From positions 229,108 to 293,107 of the forward strand of contig NZ_AUMH01000001.1 in NCBI RefSeq assembly GCF_000430585.1: a DNA stretch of 64,000 nucleotides. The letters run 5' to 3'. A program made the position numbers and the translations under genes. This stretch comes from Alicyclobacillus herbarius DSM 13609. Lineage in GTDB: Bacteria > Bacillota > Bacilli > Alicyclobacillales > Alicyclobacillaceae. This document shows, piece by piece, positions 1 through 6,352 of the stretch (positions are counted from its first letter, which is position 1; each line of letters begins with the position of its first letter). The notes under the pieces are model-generated. The model was not told where the DNA came from. It worked only from the letters and a program-made list of their open reading frames with translations, and ran no database searches.

Positions 1-1
1 A

Positions 2-205
2 GGGAAAGACGAAATTACCGTAAAAGACGTCATTCTCACCCTGGAGGGACCGCTGGATCTGGTCGATGATGACATTGATGACGGCTTTGCTGAACTCTGG
101 GGTAAACTTCGTCAGGCTATCCTGTCCGTATTGGAGGGATTTACCCTGGAAGACCTGGTCAACATGAAGGATAAGCACGACGGAACCTTCATGTATTACA
201 TTTAA
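2..205 (+). CDS. cymR: Rrf2-family regulator, C-terminal part (CymR/IscR-like), truncated by window edge
   Basis: An open frame enters from the left edge and ends at TAA 203-205, giving the last 67 residues of a protein. It ends with an acidic stretch (LVDDDIDDGF, then GKLRQAILSVLEGFTLEDL) typical of the C-terminal half of Rrf2-type regulators, where the DNA-binding N-terminal helix-turn-helix would lie outside the window. A cysteine desulfurase follows after 63 bp, and in Bacillus cymR precedes the yrvO/iscS desulfurase gene in the same way. CymR controls cysteine metabolism genes and IscR controls Fe-S assembly. Which of the two this is cannot be decided from the fragment; the name rests mainly on context. 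Confidence 0.7.
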   Translation, partial: GKDEITVKDVILTLEGPLDLVDDDIDDGFAELWGKLRQAILSVLEGFTLEDLVNMKDKHDGTFMYYI

Positions 206-206
206 A

Positions 207-260
207 GCGCGTGTCCAGAAAGAGGAGTTCTGACCCTTTCTGGACAGCCTCTTAAAGGAG
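207..260 (+). repeat. Dispersed hairpin element, copy 1 (upstream of cysteine desulfurase)
   Basis: A perfect 11-bp inverted repeat, TGTCCAGAAAG at 212-222 and CTTTCTGGACA at 236-246, encloses a loop containing AGTTCTGA. A tail CCTCTTAAAGGAG follows, whose AAAGGAG (254-260) is the apparent ribosome binding site of the next gene. It matches the elements near 9075, 11055, 15710, 37300 and 59955 in arm position, loop and tail. It starts two bases after the stop codon of the preceding gene. Confidence 0.8.
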
Positions 261-268
261 CAGGAACG

Positions 269-1405
269 GTGATTTATCTAGATCATGCAGCGACGACCGC
301 CCCGTATCCCGAGGTTGTCGAAGCCATGCAGGCTTGCCTGTCCGGTCCGCCGGGCAACCCGTCCAGCCTGCATCAGTATGGGCGACGGATGCGCGCGGCC
401 ATCGACGAGGCGCGGCTTGACCTGGCGCGTCTCATCGGGTGTAAGGCTCGAGACTTGGTCTTCACGGGGGGGGGCACGGAGGCGGTGCAGGCCGCGCTGG
501 TCGGCGCGTTTCTTGCTGCGGGCGGAAAAGGTCATGTGGTCGTATCCGCAGTCGAACATCATGCTGTCCTTCACACCTGCGACTTGCTTGAGGCGCTTGG
601 AGCTCGCGTTACGCAGGTGGACGTGGACGAGGCAGGACGAGTGGATGTGTCCCGACTGCTTTGTGCCATTGAGGCGGACACATGCGTGGTTTCTCTGATG
701 GCGGTCAACAACGAGCTTGGCACCATCCAGCCGGTGCGTGAAGTCACAGCGGCAATCAAGGCTAAACATCCAGAGGTTGTGGTTCACTCCGATATGATTC
801 AGGCTCTAGGTATCATCGACCTAGGTCCCGACGTGATGGGGGTGGACTTAGCCAGTTTCTCGGCCCATAAGGTTCACGGTCCTCAGGGTGTTGGCCTTTT
901 GTACATCCGGCAGGGAACACGCTGGACCCCTGTCCTGCGGGGAGGAGCGCAGGAGAGAAACCGGCGTGCCGGAACCGAGAACGTCCCAGCCATCGTCGGC
1001 TTTGGCGCCGCGGCTCGGCGGTTGTTGCAGACAGGGCCAGAGCGACGCGAACACATTCGGGCCGTACGGGACAGGTTTTGTCGTGGACTCGCGCAAATTC
1101 CTGGGGTATCGATGAACACGCCCACAGACGCGTCTCCTGCCATCGTCAATGTGAGCTTTGCGGGCGTTCGCAATGAGACACTGTTGATGCGGCTGGACTT
1201 GGAAGGGGTCGCTGCCTCCGCAGGCGCAGCCTGTTCGGCCGGCAGCCTGGAGCCGAGTCATGTTCTGTCTGCCTGCGGGCTGCCGGAAGACCGAGTTAGG
1301 TCGGCGGTGCGTTTCAGTTTTTCCGAAGACACACAGGAAACGGATATCGAACGTGCCCTGCAAATCCTCGCTTCCGTGTTGGCAGACCTGCGTCGAGACA
1401 CCTGA
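269..1405 (+). CDS. iscS: Cysteine desulfurase (IscS/NifS family, YrvO-like)
   Basis: This PLP enzyme takes sulfur from L-cysteine for Fe-S clusters and tRNA thiolation. The 378-residue product is of normal length for group I desulfurases. It has the N-terminal YLDHAATT motif, a VEHHA histidine pair near residues 96-98, the PLP lysine in SFSAHKVHGPQG (about residue 201) and the mobile-loop catalytic cysteine in GAACSAGSLEPS (about residue 322). The start is GTG 269, eight bases after AAAGGAG, which belongs to the upstream hairpin repeat. The tRNA thiolase gene mnmA, a common neighbour, is not found next to it here. Confidence 0.95.
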   Translation: MIYLDHAATTAPYPEVVEAMQACLSGPPGNPSSLHQYGRRMRAAIDEARLDLARLIGCKARDLVFTGGGTEAVQAALVGAFLAAGGKGHVVVSAVEHHAVLHTCDLLEALGARVTQVDVDEAGRVDVSRLLCAIEADTCVVSLMAVNNELGTIQPVREVTAAIKAKHPEVVVHSDMIQALGIIDLGPDVMGVDLASFSAHKVHGPQGVGLLYIRQGTRWTPVLRGGAQERNRRAGTENVPAIVGFGAAARRLLQTGPERREHIRAVRDRFCRGLAQIPGVSMNTPTDASPAIVNVSFAGVRNETLLMRLDLEGVAASAGAACSAGSLEPSHVLSACGLPEDRVRSAVRFSFSEDTQETDIERALQILASVLADLRRDT

Positions 1406-1613
1406 TGCAAACATTTGGCGCGCCGTGTTTTCCTTTGCAGGATATGGGGTTAGCGAGGACTGTACCAATTCCTATATTGCAACAGTTGGACAGATGGTTT
1501 ACCATATCAATAGATTTTCGTGTACATATGTTTCTGTATACGAAATATTTATCTGTACAATATTTTCAGAAAAAGACACTCTTTTTCATGGACTTCTTCT
1601 TTGCATCATCCGT

Positions 1614-1643
1614 TTGCAAAGATGTGCAAGTGGATAGGATAAT
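1614..1643 (+). promoter_or_regulatory. Putative sigma-A promoter for the zinc-ribbon gene
   Basis: TTGCAA (1614-1619) and GATAAT (1638-1643) are separated by 18 bp and lie 31 bp before the start codon at 1674. The surrounding 1406-1673 gap is AT-rich compared with the coding regions and contains no other gene that I can support. Confidence 0.45.
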
Positions 1644-1673
1644 GTTAGGACTTTTGGCAAAGGGGTCAGGACG

Positions 1674-1868
1674 ATGAGATGTCCACATTGTAATTGTCGC
1701 GACGTCGGGAAGATTGGGGCGAACCAGTACTATTGCTGGGGTTGCTTCATGGAGTTTAACGTGGCTGGCGAAGAGGTCAAGGTCTACGAAGTGGCAGAGG
1801 ACGGCTCTTTGGTGGCGGTCGACCAATTGGAGGGCCCATCGGTGGGCTTAGGCTCGGAAGCCGTTTAA
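1674..1868 (+). CDS. Small zinc-ribbon protein of unknown function
   Basis: The 64-residue product begins with a CPHC pair (residues 3-6) followed by YYCWGCF (second Cys pair near residues 21-24). This is the spacing expected for a zinc ribbon, followed by an acidic tail (EEVKVYEVAEDGSL). A ribosome binding site AAGGGG lies about ten bases before ATG 1674. It is probably transcribed alone: a candidate promoter lies upstream and a strong terminator hairpin begins 31 bp after its stop. I do not recognise a named family. Comparable small zinc ribbons occur in this part of Bacillus genomes. Confidence 0.7.
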   Translation: MRCPHCNCRDVGKIGANQYYCWGCFMEFNVAGEEVKVYEVAEDGSLVAVDQLEGPSVGLGSEAV

Positions 1869-1898
1869 AGCGCGTTGGCTGTTCGATCATAATTCGAT

Positions 1899-1944
1899 GT
1901 ACCGAAAAAGGCGTGCAGGTCACCCTGCACGCCTTTTTCGGTAC
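1899..1944. terminator. Bidirectional rho-independent terminator
   Basis: A perfect 21-bp stem (arms 1899-1919 and 1924-1944) has a 4-base loop. The arms carry A5 on the left and T5 on the right, so a U-run is produced on either strand. It sits between the plus-strand zinc-ribbon gene and the minus-strand crcB pair and can serve both. Confidence 0.9.
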
Positions 1945-1984
1945 GCCCGGCATGGGGGCTCTATCCGTTCTTAACCACCAGCGG

Positions 1985-2365
1985 TTAGTGTGCGGTGGGT
2001 ATCCCATACAGACCGAGCGCTGCTGCAGCGATGCCGCAGAAGGCCGAGGCCAAGATATAGACGGCTGCGGCTTCAAATCGGCGTTCGCGGAGCAGGATGA
2101 CCGACTCGTACGAAAACGTCGAGAAGGTTGTATACGCCCCACACAGCCCGGTCCCCAATAACAGCATCGCAGCGGGACTGATGGACTCGGGCAGCAGCAG
2201 ACCCAGATTGTGCGTCAACCATCCCAAGAGAAAGGAACCACTGACATTTATGATGAGAGTTGCCAACGGAAAAGAGACTATTATGCGTTCCCCAATCCAG
2301 CGCGACAACTGGTACCGGCACAAGGCGCCCAGGATACCGCCAACTCCGACCCACACCCACGCCAT
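1985..2365 (-). CDS. crcB: Fluoride exporter CrcB/Fluc, second subunit
   Basis: CrcB (Fluc) proteins form dual-topology fluoride channels in the cytoplasmic membrane. This 126-residue protein has four hydrophobic segments, the GALCRYQLSRW motif near residues 13-23, LIINVSGSFLLG (about 37-48) with the conserved Asn, and GLCGAYTTFSTFS (about 73-85) holding the phenylalanines that line the pore. Its ATG (2365-2363) lies two bases from the stop of the other crcB copy, so the two are co-transcribed and probably form a heterodimer as in Bacillus. The frame could be extended upstream, but that would overlap the first crcB, so the ATG giving MAWVWVG is preferred. Confidence 0.93.
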   Translation of the reverse strand: MAWVWVGVGGILGALCRYQLSRWIGERIIVSFPLATLIINVSGSFLLGWLTHNLGLLLPESISPAAMLLLGTGLCGAYTTFSTFSYESVILLRERRFEAAAVYILASAFCGIAAAALGLYGIPTAH

Positions 2366-2367
2366 AT

Positions 2368-2772
2368 TCACGCCTCCTCCCGAACGTCTTCCGGGATCGA
2401 CAAACGCGACTTGCGATTCGCTATGTAGAAACCGGCCGCGGCGAGCAGCAGGCCGCCAAGAAATGAAGCGAGTACATACAATCCCGCCCACAGGTAGGCC
2501 CGTGCCACGATGAGCGTCCATACCTCGGTCGTAAATGTGGAGAACGTGGTAAACGCCCCTACCAGTCCGGTGCCAATTCCCAGTCGAAGGTGTGGGTGGA
2601 TGGACACACGTTCCAGAGTAACGGTGTAGAACCAGGTCAAGAAGAAGCTGCCGGACCAATTGATGACTAGCGTCGCCACCGGGAAGCCGTGCACCGTACC
2701 CACCCATTCGCTGATGAGGTAGCGCAGACAAGCGCCGATACATCCTCCGAGAGCGACGGCCAAATACGGCAT
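2368..2772 (-). CDS. crcB: Fluoride exporter CrcB/Fluc, first subunit
   Basis: This 134-residue paralogue of the downstream crcB shows the same motifs: GACLRYLISEW (about residues 13-23), LVINWSGSFFL (about 36-46) and GLVGAFTTFSTF (about 70-81). Four transmembrane helices are visible. The tandem arrangement suggests a heterodimeric Fluc channel in which the two subunits have opposite topology. A sigma-A-like promoter lies 44-73 bp upstream. I looked in the leader for the fluoride (crcB) riboswitch and did not see its conserved core. Confidence 0.93.
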   Translation of the reverse strand: MPYLAVALGGCIGACLRYLISEWVGTVHGFPVATLVINWSGSFFLTWFYTVTLERVSIHPHLRLGIGTGLVGAFTTFSTFTTEVWTLIVARAYLWAGLYVLASFLGGLLLAAAGFYIANRKSRLSIPEDVREEA

Positions 2773-2815
2773 AACGAGCTTCCCCTTTCCATACGTTGGA
2801 CGAGAATGTAGGTAG

Positions 2816-2845
2816 AGTATACGAAATTTTGAACACCGTGGACAA
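2816..2845 (-). promoter_or_regulatory. Putative sigma-A promoter of the crcB pair
   Basis: Read on the minus strand, TTGTCC (2845-2840) and TATACT (2821-2816) are separated by 18 bp. They lie 44 bp before the first crcB start codon, consistent with a short leader. Confidence 0.55.
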
Positions 2846-3005
2846 GCGCCACAAGGAACTCTCTGGGCATAACGGGGAGCGCAGAAAGCGGGTTCCGCAA
2901 ACGCGTGTCTGGGCTACTTCCCGGCCAGGGAGAATGGAAGGGGGCCAAGCCTGCATATACTGCAACGAGAATGGTTTCGCTGTGTAGGGGCAGGGGGGAT
3001 GGAAC

Positions 3006-4076
3006 TTGCGTGTCACCGATGGCTACCTGCGCTTTGTGGTCGCCGTTTTCGTCACCCTGCTCTGCTTGTATCTGATTGGTCAACTACGGGCGTTTTTTGG
3101 GGACATTTGGGCGGTCATCAAGGTCGTATTGATTCCGTTCCTCGCCGCCCTCATCATTTCCTACGTCCTGCAGCCCATTGTCGAGTTGTTGGTGCGCCGC
3201 CGGGTACCAAGGACGGCGGCGATTGCCCTGATTTACATCGCCTTTATCCTCTTGGTGGCCGTGCTCGTAGTCAATTGCATTCCGCTCGTATCCCAGCAAA
3301 TCAATCAGCTGATGGTGCATTTGCCTGGACTCGTCAAGCGTGTCGACACGTGGCTGGACAATTTATCGGTCCACACGCGGTATTTGCCAGACACTTTGCG
3401 AAAAACGGTGGAGTCGGCCACGGCCCACTTGGAACAGCGCGTCAACGCCTGGTTAACCCGTCTGATCTCCGGTCTGAGCGGAACCGTGAACGCCATTTTC
3501 GTAGCGTTTACCATCCCGTTTCTGGTGTTTTACATGCTCAAGGACGCGCGCGCCATCGGCCGTGCCATGGTGCGCCTGTTTCCTGCCCAACACCGCGACG
3601 AAGTACGTCACATCCTCACCGGAATTGACGACACCCTGGGCCGCTACGTCCGGGGACAGCTCCTGGTCATGGTCGTGGTGGGGATCTTGACCTATGCCGG
3701 ACTCCTGATTGTCCATATGCCGTATGCGCTCCTTTTGGCTCTGCTCATGGCGTTGATGGATTTAGTTCCGTACATCGGGCCGTTTCTAGGCGCGACGCCA
3801 GCTGTCCTGTTGGCGTTTGCCATCAGTCCGCAAATGGCTCTGAAGGTCATCTTGGTCAACGCGGCTGTCCAGCAGCTGGAGGGGAATCTGATCTCCCCAC
3901 AAATTATGGGCCGGACCTTGGATCTACACCCGATGTTGATTGTGGCGGCGATTTTGATTGGCGGAGAGATTGGGGGGATGTTGGGGCTCATCGCAGCCGT
4001 GCCCCTGGTCGCCGTCATCAAAGTGGCCTGGCAGCACATCCGTGAATATCGCAATCACACACCGCCCTCCGGCTAA
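3006..4076 (+). CDS. AI-2E family transporter (YrrI-like permease)
   Basis: The 356-residue integral membrane protein has the AI-2E layout: an N-terminal pair of helices (YLRFVVAVFVTLLCLYLIG, then VVLIPFLAALIISYVLQP), a soluble middle domain and a C-terminal block of helices. The conserved PYIGPFLGATPAV segment lies near residues 257-269, followed by QQLEGNLISPQIMG. Family members export small molecules, or sodium in some cases; the substrate here is unknown. The start is TTG 3006, preceded by GGGGGG. Bacillus yrrI, of the same family, likewise lies upstream of alaS. No partner gene is evident. Confidence 0.85.
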   Translation: MRVTDGYLRFVVAVFVTLLCLYLIGQLRAFFGDIWAVIKVVLIPFLAALIISYVLQPIVELLVRRRVPRTAAIALIYIAFILLVAVLVVNCIPLVSQQINQLMVHLPGLVKRVDTWLDNLSVHTRYLPDTLRKTVESATAHLEQRVNAWLTRLISGLSGTVNAIFVAFTIPFLVFYMLKDARAIGRAMVRLFPAQHRDEVRHILTGIDDTLGRYVRGQLLVMVVVGILTYAGLLIVHMPYALLLALLMALMDLVPYIGPFLGATPAVLLAFAISPQMALKVILVNAAVQQLEGNLISPQIMGRTLDLHPMLIVAAILIGGEIGGMLGLIAAVPLVAVIKVAWQHIREYRNHTPPSG

Positions 4077-4164
4077 GGCCTAGACAGTTCAGAGATGGGC
4101 ATGGCAAAATGGCCCCGAAAGCGATAAGCCGTACATAGGAGCGCCGCTCCAGGGAGGTGACTGT

Positions 4165-4443
4165 GTGCAGAGGATGGCCACCTTCGTCGCATTGGTGGAC
4201 TGTGTTCTGTTCCTTGCGTTGGCGGTTTGTCGTGGTCTTTCTTTGCTGCCCTCATATCTTTTCTCCGGCTACGAGGTTTTGGCTGGCCTCGGCCTGCTCC
4301 TCGGAATTTACGGTTTCGTCGTCTTAATCCGATATAAAGAACGCTACCTACGCGATGCCACGCTGTGTGTGTTATTGGCGTTGGCTCCCGGCTGTCAAGC
4401 TCTAATTGCGCTGTTGAACTGGTTGGGCGGTCAACCTGTTTAA
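4165..4443 (+). CDS. Small hydrophobic membrane protein, unknown function
   Basis: The 92-residue product has about three membrane segments (residues 4-22, 30-52 and 65-88) and a single basic connecting loop (RYKERYLRD). GTG 4165 follows GGGAGGTGA closely; ATG 4174 is an alternative start. A rho-independent terminator lies 45 bp after the stop. I do not recognise the family and assign no role. Confidence 0.55.
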   Translation: MQRMATFVALVDCVLFLALAVCRGLSLLPSYLFSGYEVLAGLGLLLGIYGFVVLIRYKERYLRDATLCVLLALAPGCQALIALLNWLGGQPV

Positions 4444-4488
4444 CTGCCCAGGACAGTATTCATACGAAATACAAAATTCCCATGAAAC

Positions 4489-4515
4489 AACCAAGGGTGC
4501 GTCCTTGGTTTTTTT
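4489..4515 (+). terminator. Rho-independent terminator
   Basis: An 8-bp perfect stem AACCAAGG / CCTTGGTT (4489-4496 and 4503-4510) with a 6-base loop is followed by further Ts to 4515. It closes the unit ending with the small membrane protein. Confidence 0.88.
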
Positions 4516-4667
4516 ATTCTTGGGAGAACTCATTAGGGAACGGGAATCTCGAACAGCGAATTGATTCAGACACAAAATGTTCACAGACCGGTGTTACATA
4601 ACACATTTACATTATTGCTCGTGTTGTATTACAGTTAATTCACCAACACAAAAGGGAGGGACTTTGC

Positions 4668-5951
4668 ATGGGACACTTTGAAACTGTGGAGGAGTTGCAG
4701 AGGTATTGGGAAACGGACAGTCGGTGGCAGGGCATCCAGCGGCCATACACTGCCGCGGATGTGATTCGCCTGCGTGGATCAATCCAGATTGAACACACCC
4801 TGGCTCGGCTTGGTGCGGAGCGTCTGTGGCATCTGTTGCATACGGAGGACTTCGTGCGCGCGCTAGGCGCGTTGACGGGGAACCAGGCGGTTCAGCAGGT
4901 GAAGGCGGGGCTAAAGGCCATCTACCTGAGCGGCTGGCAGGTGGCGGCGGATGCCAACCTGGCCGGACAGATGTACCCAGACCAGAGCCTGTATCCCGCA
5001 AACAGTGTCCCGCACGTGGTCAAACGCATCAACCAGGCGTTGTTGCGGGCGGATCAAATTCAGAAAGTGGAAGGAACGGGCGACACCCACTGGCTGGTAC
5101 CGATTGTGGCGGATGCAGAGGCTGGATTCGGCGGACCGCTGAATGTGTTTGAATTGATGAAGCAGATGATTGAGGCGGGCGCGGCCGGCGTGCACTTCGA
5201 GGACCAGTTGTCGTCCGAGAAAAAGTGCGGGCACATGGGCGGCAAGGTCTTGATTCCAACCTCGCACGCGGTTCGCAACTTGACTGCGGCCCGCCTTGCG
5301 GCCGACGTCATGGGTGTGCCCACCGTGCTCGTGGCACGGACCGACGCAAACGGGGCTTTCCTCATCACGAGCGACATTGACGAACGAGATCGACCGTTCT
5401 TAACCGGGGAGCGGACACCCGAAGGATTTTATTGGATGCGGGGCGGTATCGAGGCGGCGATTGCGCGTGGGTTGGCTTATGCGCCATACGCGGACCTGAT
5501 TTGGTGTGAGACATCCGAGCCGAATTTGGACGAAGCCCGCCGGTTTGCTGAAGGGATTCACGCGGAATTCCCGGGCAAGCTGCTTGCCTACAATTGTTCG
5601 CCTTCGTTTAACTGGAGAAAAAAACTTGATCCGAAGACCATTGCGGAATTCCAAGAGACTTTGGCGAAGATGGGCTATAAGTTTCAATTCGTCACACTGG
5701 CTGGATTTCACGCGCTCAATCACAGCATGTTCGAACTCGCTTATGAATACAACCGCCGCGGCATGGCGGCGTATTCCGAACTCCAGCAGGCCGAGTTCCA
5801 AAGTGAAGCGCGAGGCTATACGGCGACCCGTCATCAGCGTGAAGTCGGTACCGGCTATTTTGACGAAGTCGCGCAGGTGATTGCGGGCGGTCTATCGTCG
5901 ACGACAGCGCTGACGGGGTCCACAGAGGAAGAGCAGTTCGCCAAGGCTTGA
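4668..5951 (+). CDS. aceA: Isocitrate lyase
   Basis: Isocitrate lyase cleaves isocitrate to glyoxylate and succinate, the first step of the glyoxylate shunt for growth on acetate or fatty acids. The 427-residue product matches the short bacterial form. The catalytic-loop signature KKCGHMGGK is at about residues 185-193, and the conserved WKK-like segment reads [15 protein letters not shown] 4668 follows AAAGGGAGGG at good spacing. The upstream region (4444-4667) carries a terminator and then an AT-rich stretch with short TGTTA/TAACA inverted repeats that could bind a regulator. No malate synthase gene is adjacent. An acyl-CoA dehydrogenase gene near 58 kb fits a fatty-acid-using lifestyle. 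Confidence 0.96.
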   Translation: MGHFETVEELQRYWETDSRWQGIQRPYTAADVIRLRGSIQIEHTLARLGAERLWHLLHTEDFVRALGALTGNQAVQQVKAGLKAIYLSGWQVAADANLAGQMYPDQSLYPANSVPHVVKRINQALLRADQIQKVEGTGDTHWLVPIVADAEAGFGGPLNVFELMKQMIEAGAAGVHFEDQLSSEKKCGHMGGKVLIPTSHAVRNLTAARLAADVMGVPTVLVARTDANGAFLITSDIDERDRPFLTGERTPEGFYWMRGGIEAAIARGLAYAPYADLIWCETSEPNLDEARRFAEGIHAEFPGKLLAYNCSPSFNWRKKLDPKTIAEFQETLAKMGYKFQFVTLAGFHALNHSMFELAYEYNRRGMAAYSELQQAEFQSEARGYTATRHQREVGTGYFDEVAQVIAGGLSSTTALTGSTEEEQFAKA

Positions 5952-5998
5952 TGTGAAGGGACGGGTGGACGTGCGGCACAATTTGGTTGCGGGGTAGT

Positions 5999-6028
5999 TT
6001 GACAACCGCTTTCCGGCACGTGTACAAT
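5999..6028 (+). promoter_or_regulatory. Sigma-A promoter of the alaS leader
   Basis: A consensus -35 TTGACA (5999-6004) and a -10 TACAAT (6023-6028) are separated by 18 bp. They lie about 60 bp before the start of the T-box fold, so transcription would cover the whole leader. Confidence 0.8.
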
Positions 6029-6087
6029 AAGGCAAACTTTGCGTCAAGGCGAGACAGAAATAGGTAGTCTGAAAGGCCTTATATGCG

Positions 6088-6321
6088 AAAACGATGAAGG
6101 ACCCAAGTACGTCAGGGACACACGGGTGGTTCAGAGAGGGCGTCCCAGGCTGCGAGACGCTCCCCCCGGCTGACGGAAGCCAGTCTGGAGTGACCTTTTT
6201 TACCGGGATCCGCCCGTTATTGCGGACACGAGTGACGTACAGCCATATCCGGGTTGTACGTAATCAGGGTGGTACCGCGAGTAGACTCCTCTCGTCCCTG
6301 TTGGGATGTGGGGAGTTTTTT
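6088..6321 (+). promoter_or_regulatory. T-box riboswitch, alanine-specific, controlling alaS
   Basis: The hallmark T-box sequence AGGGTGGTACCGCG is at 6266-6279, followed by a terminator hairpin ending in T6. Stem I begins near 6091 with GATGAAGGACC and an AGTA loop-E-like motif close behind. The most plausible specifier is GCC at 6179-6181, an alanine codon followed by a purine, in the descending side of Stem I. Uncharged tRNA-Ala would pair with the specifier and, through its NCCA end, with the T-box bulge, favouring the antiterminator. The specifier position is my reading of the fold and is less certain than the T-box itself. Confidence 0.92.
6284..6321 (+). terminator. T-box intrinsic terminator before alaS
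   Basis: ACTCC (starting at 6285) pairs with GGAGT before a run of six Ts (6316-6321), with an inner TCCC/GGGA pairing. It overlaps the 3' side of the antiterminator, as expected for T-box attenuation. Confidence 0.85.
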
Positions 6322-6352
6322 GGTGAATGGTGAAATGGAGGAGACAGTCTCG

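Noticed and set aside
2773..3005. Possible fluoride riboswitch upstream of the crcB pair
   Set aside because: The conserved core of the crcB motif (GATG... with the later pseudoknot TGATGACTCC-like end) is not found in the minus-strand leader; only a promoter is visible.
4590..4655. Short inverted repeats TGTTA/TAACA and GTGTT/AACAC upstream of aceA as an operator
   Set aside because: Arms are only five bases, do not match a consensus that I can name, and no clear promoter anchors them.
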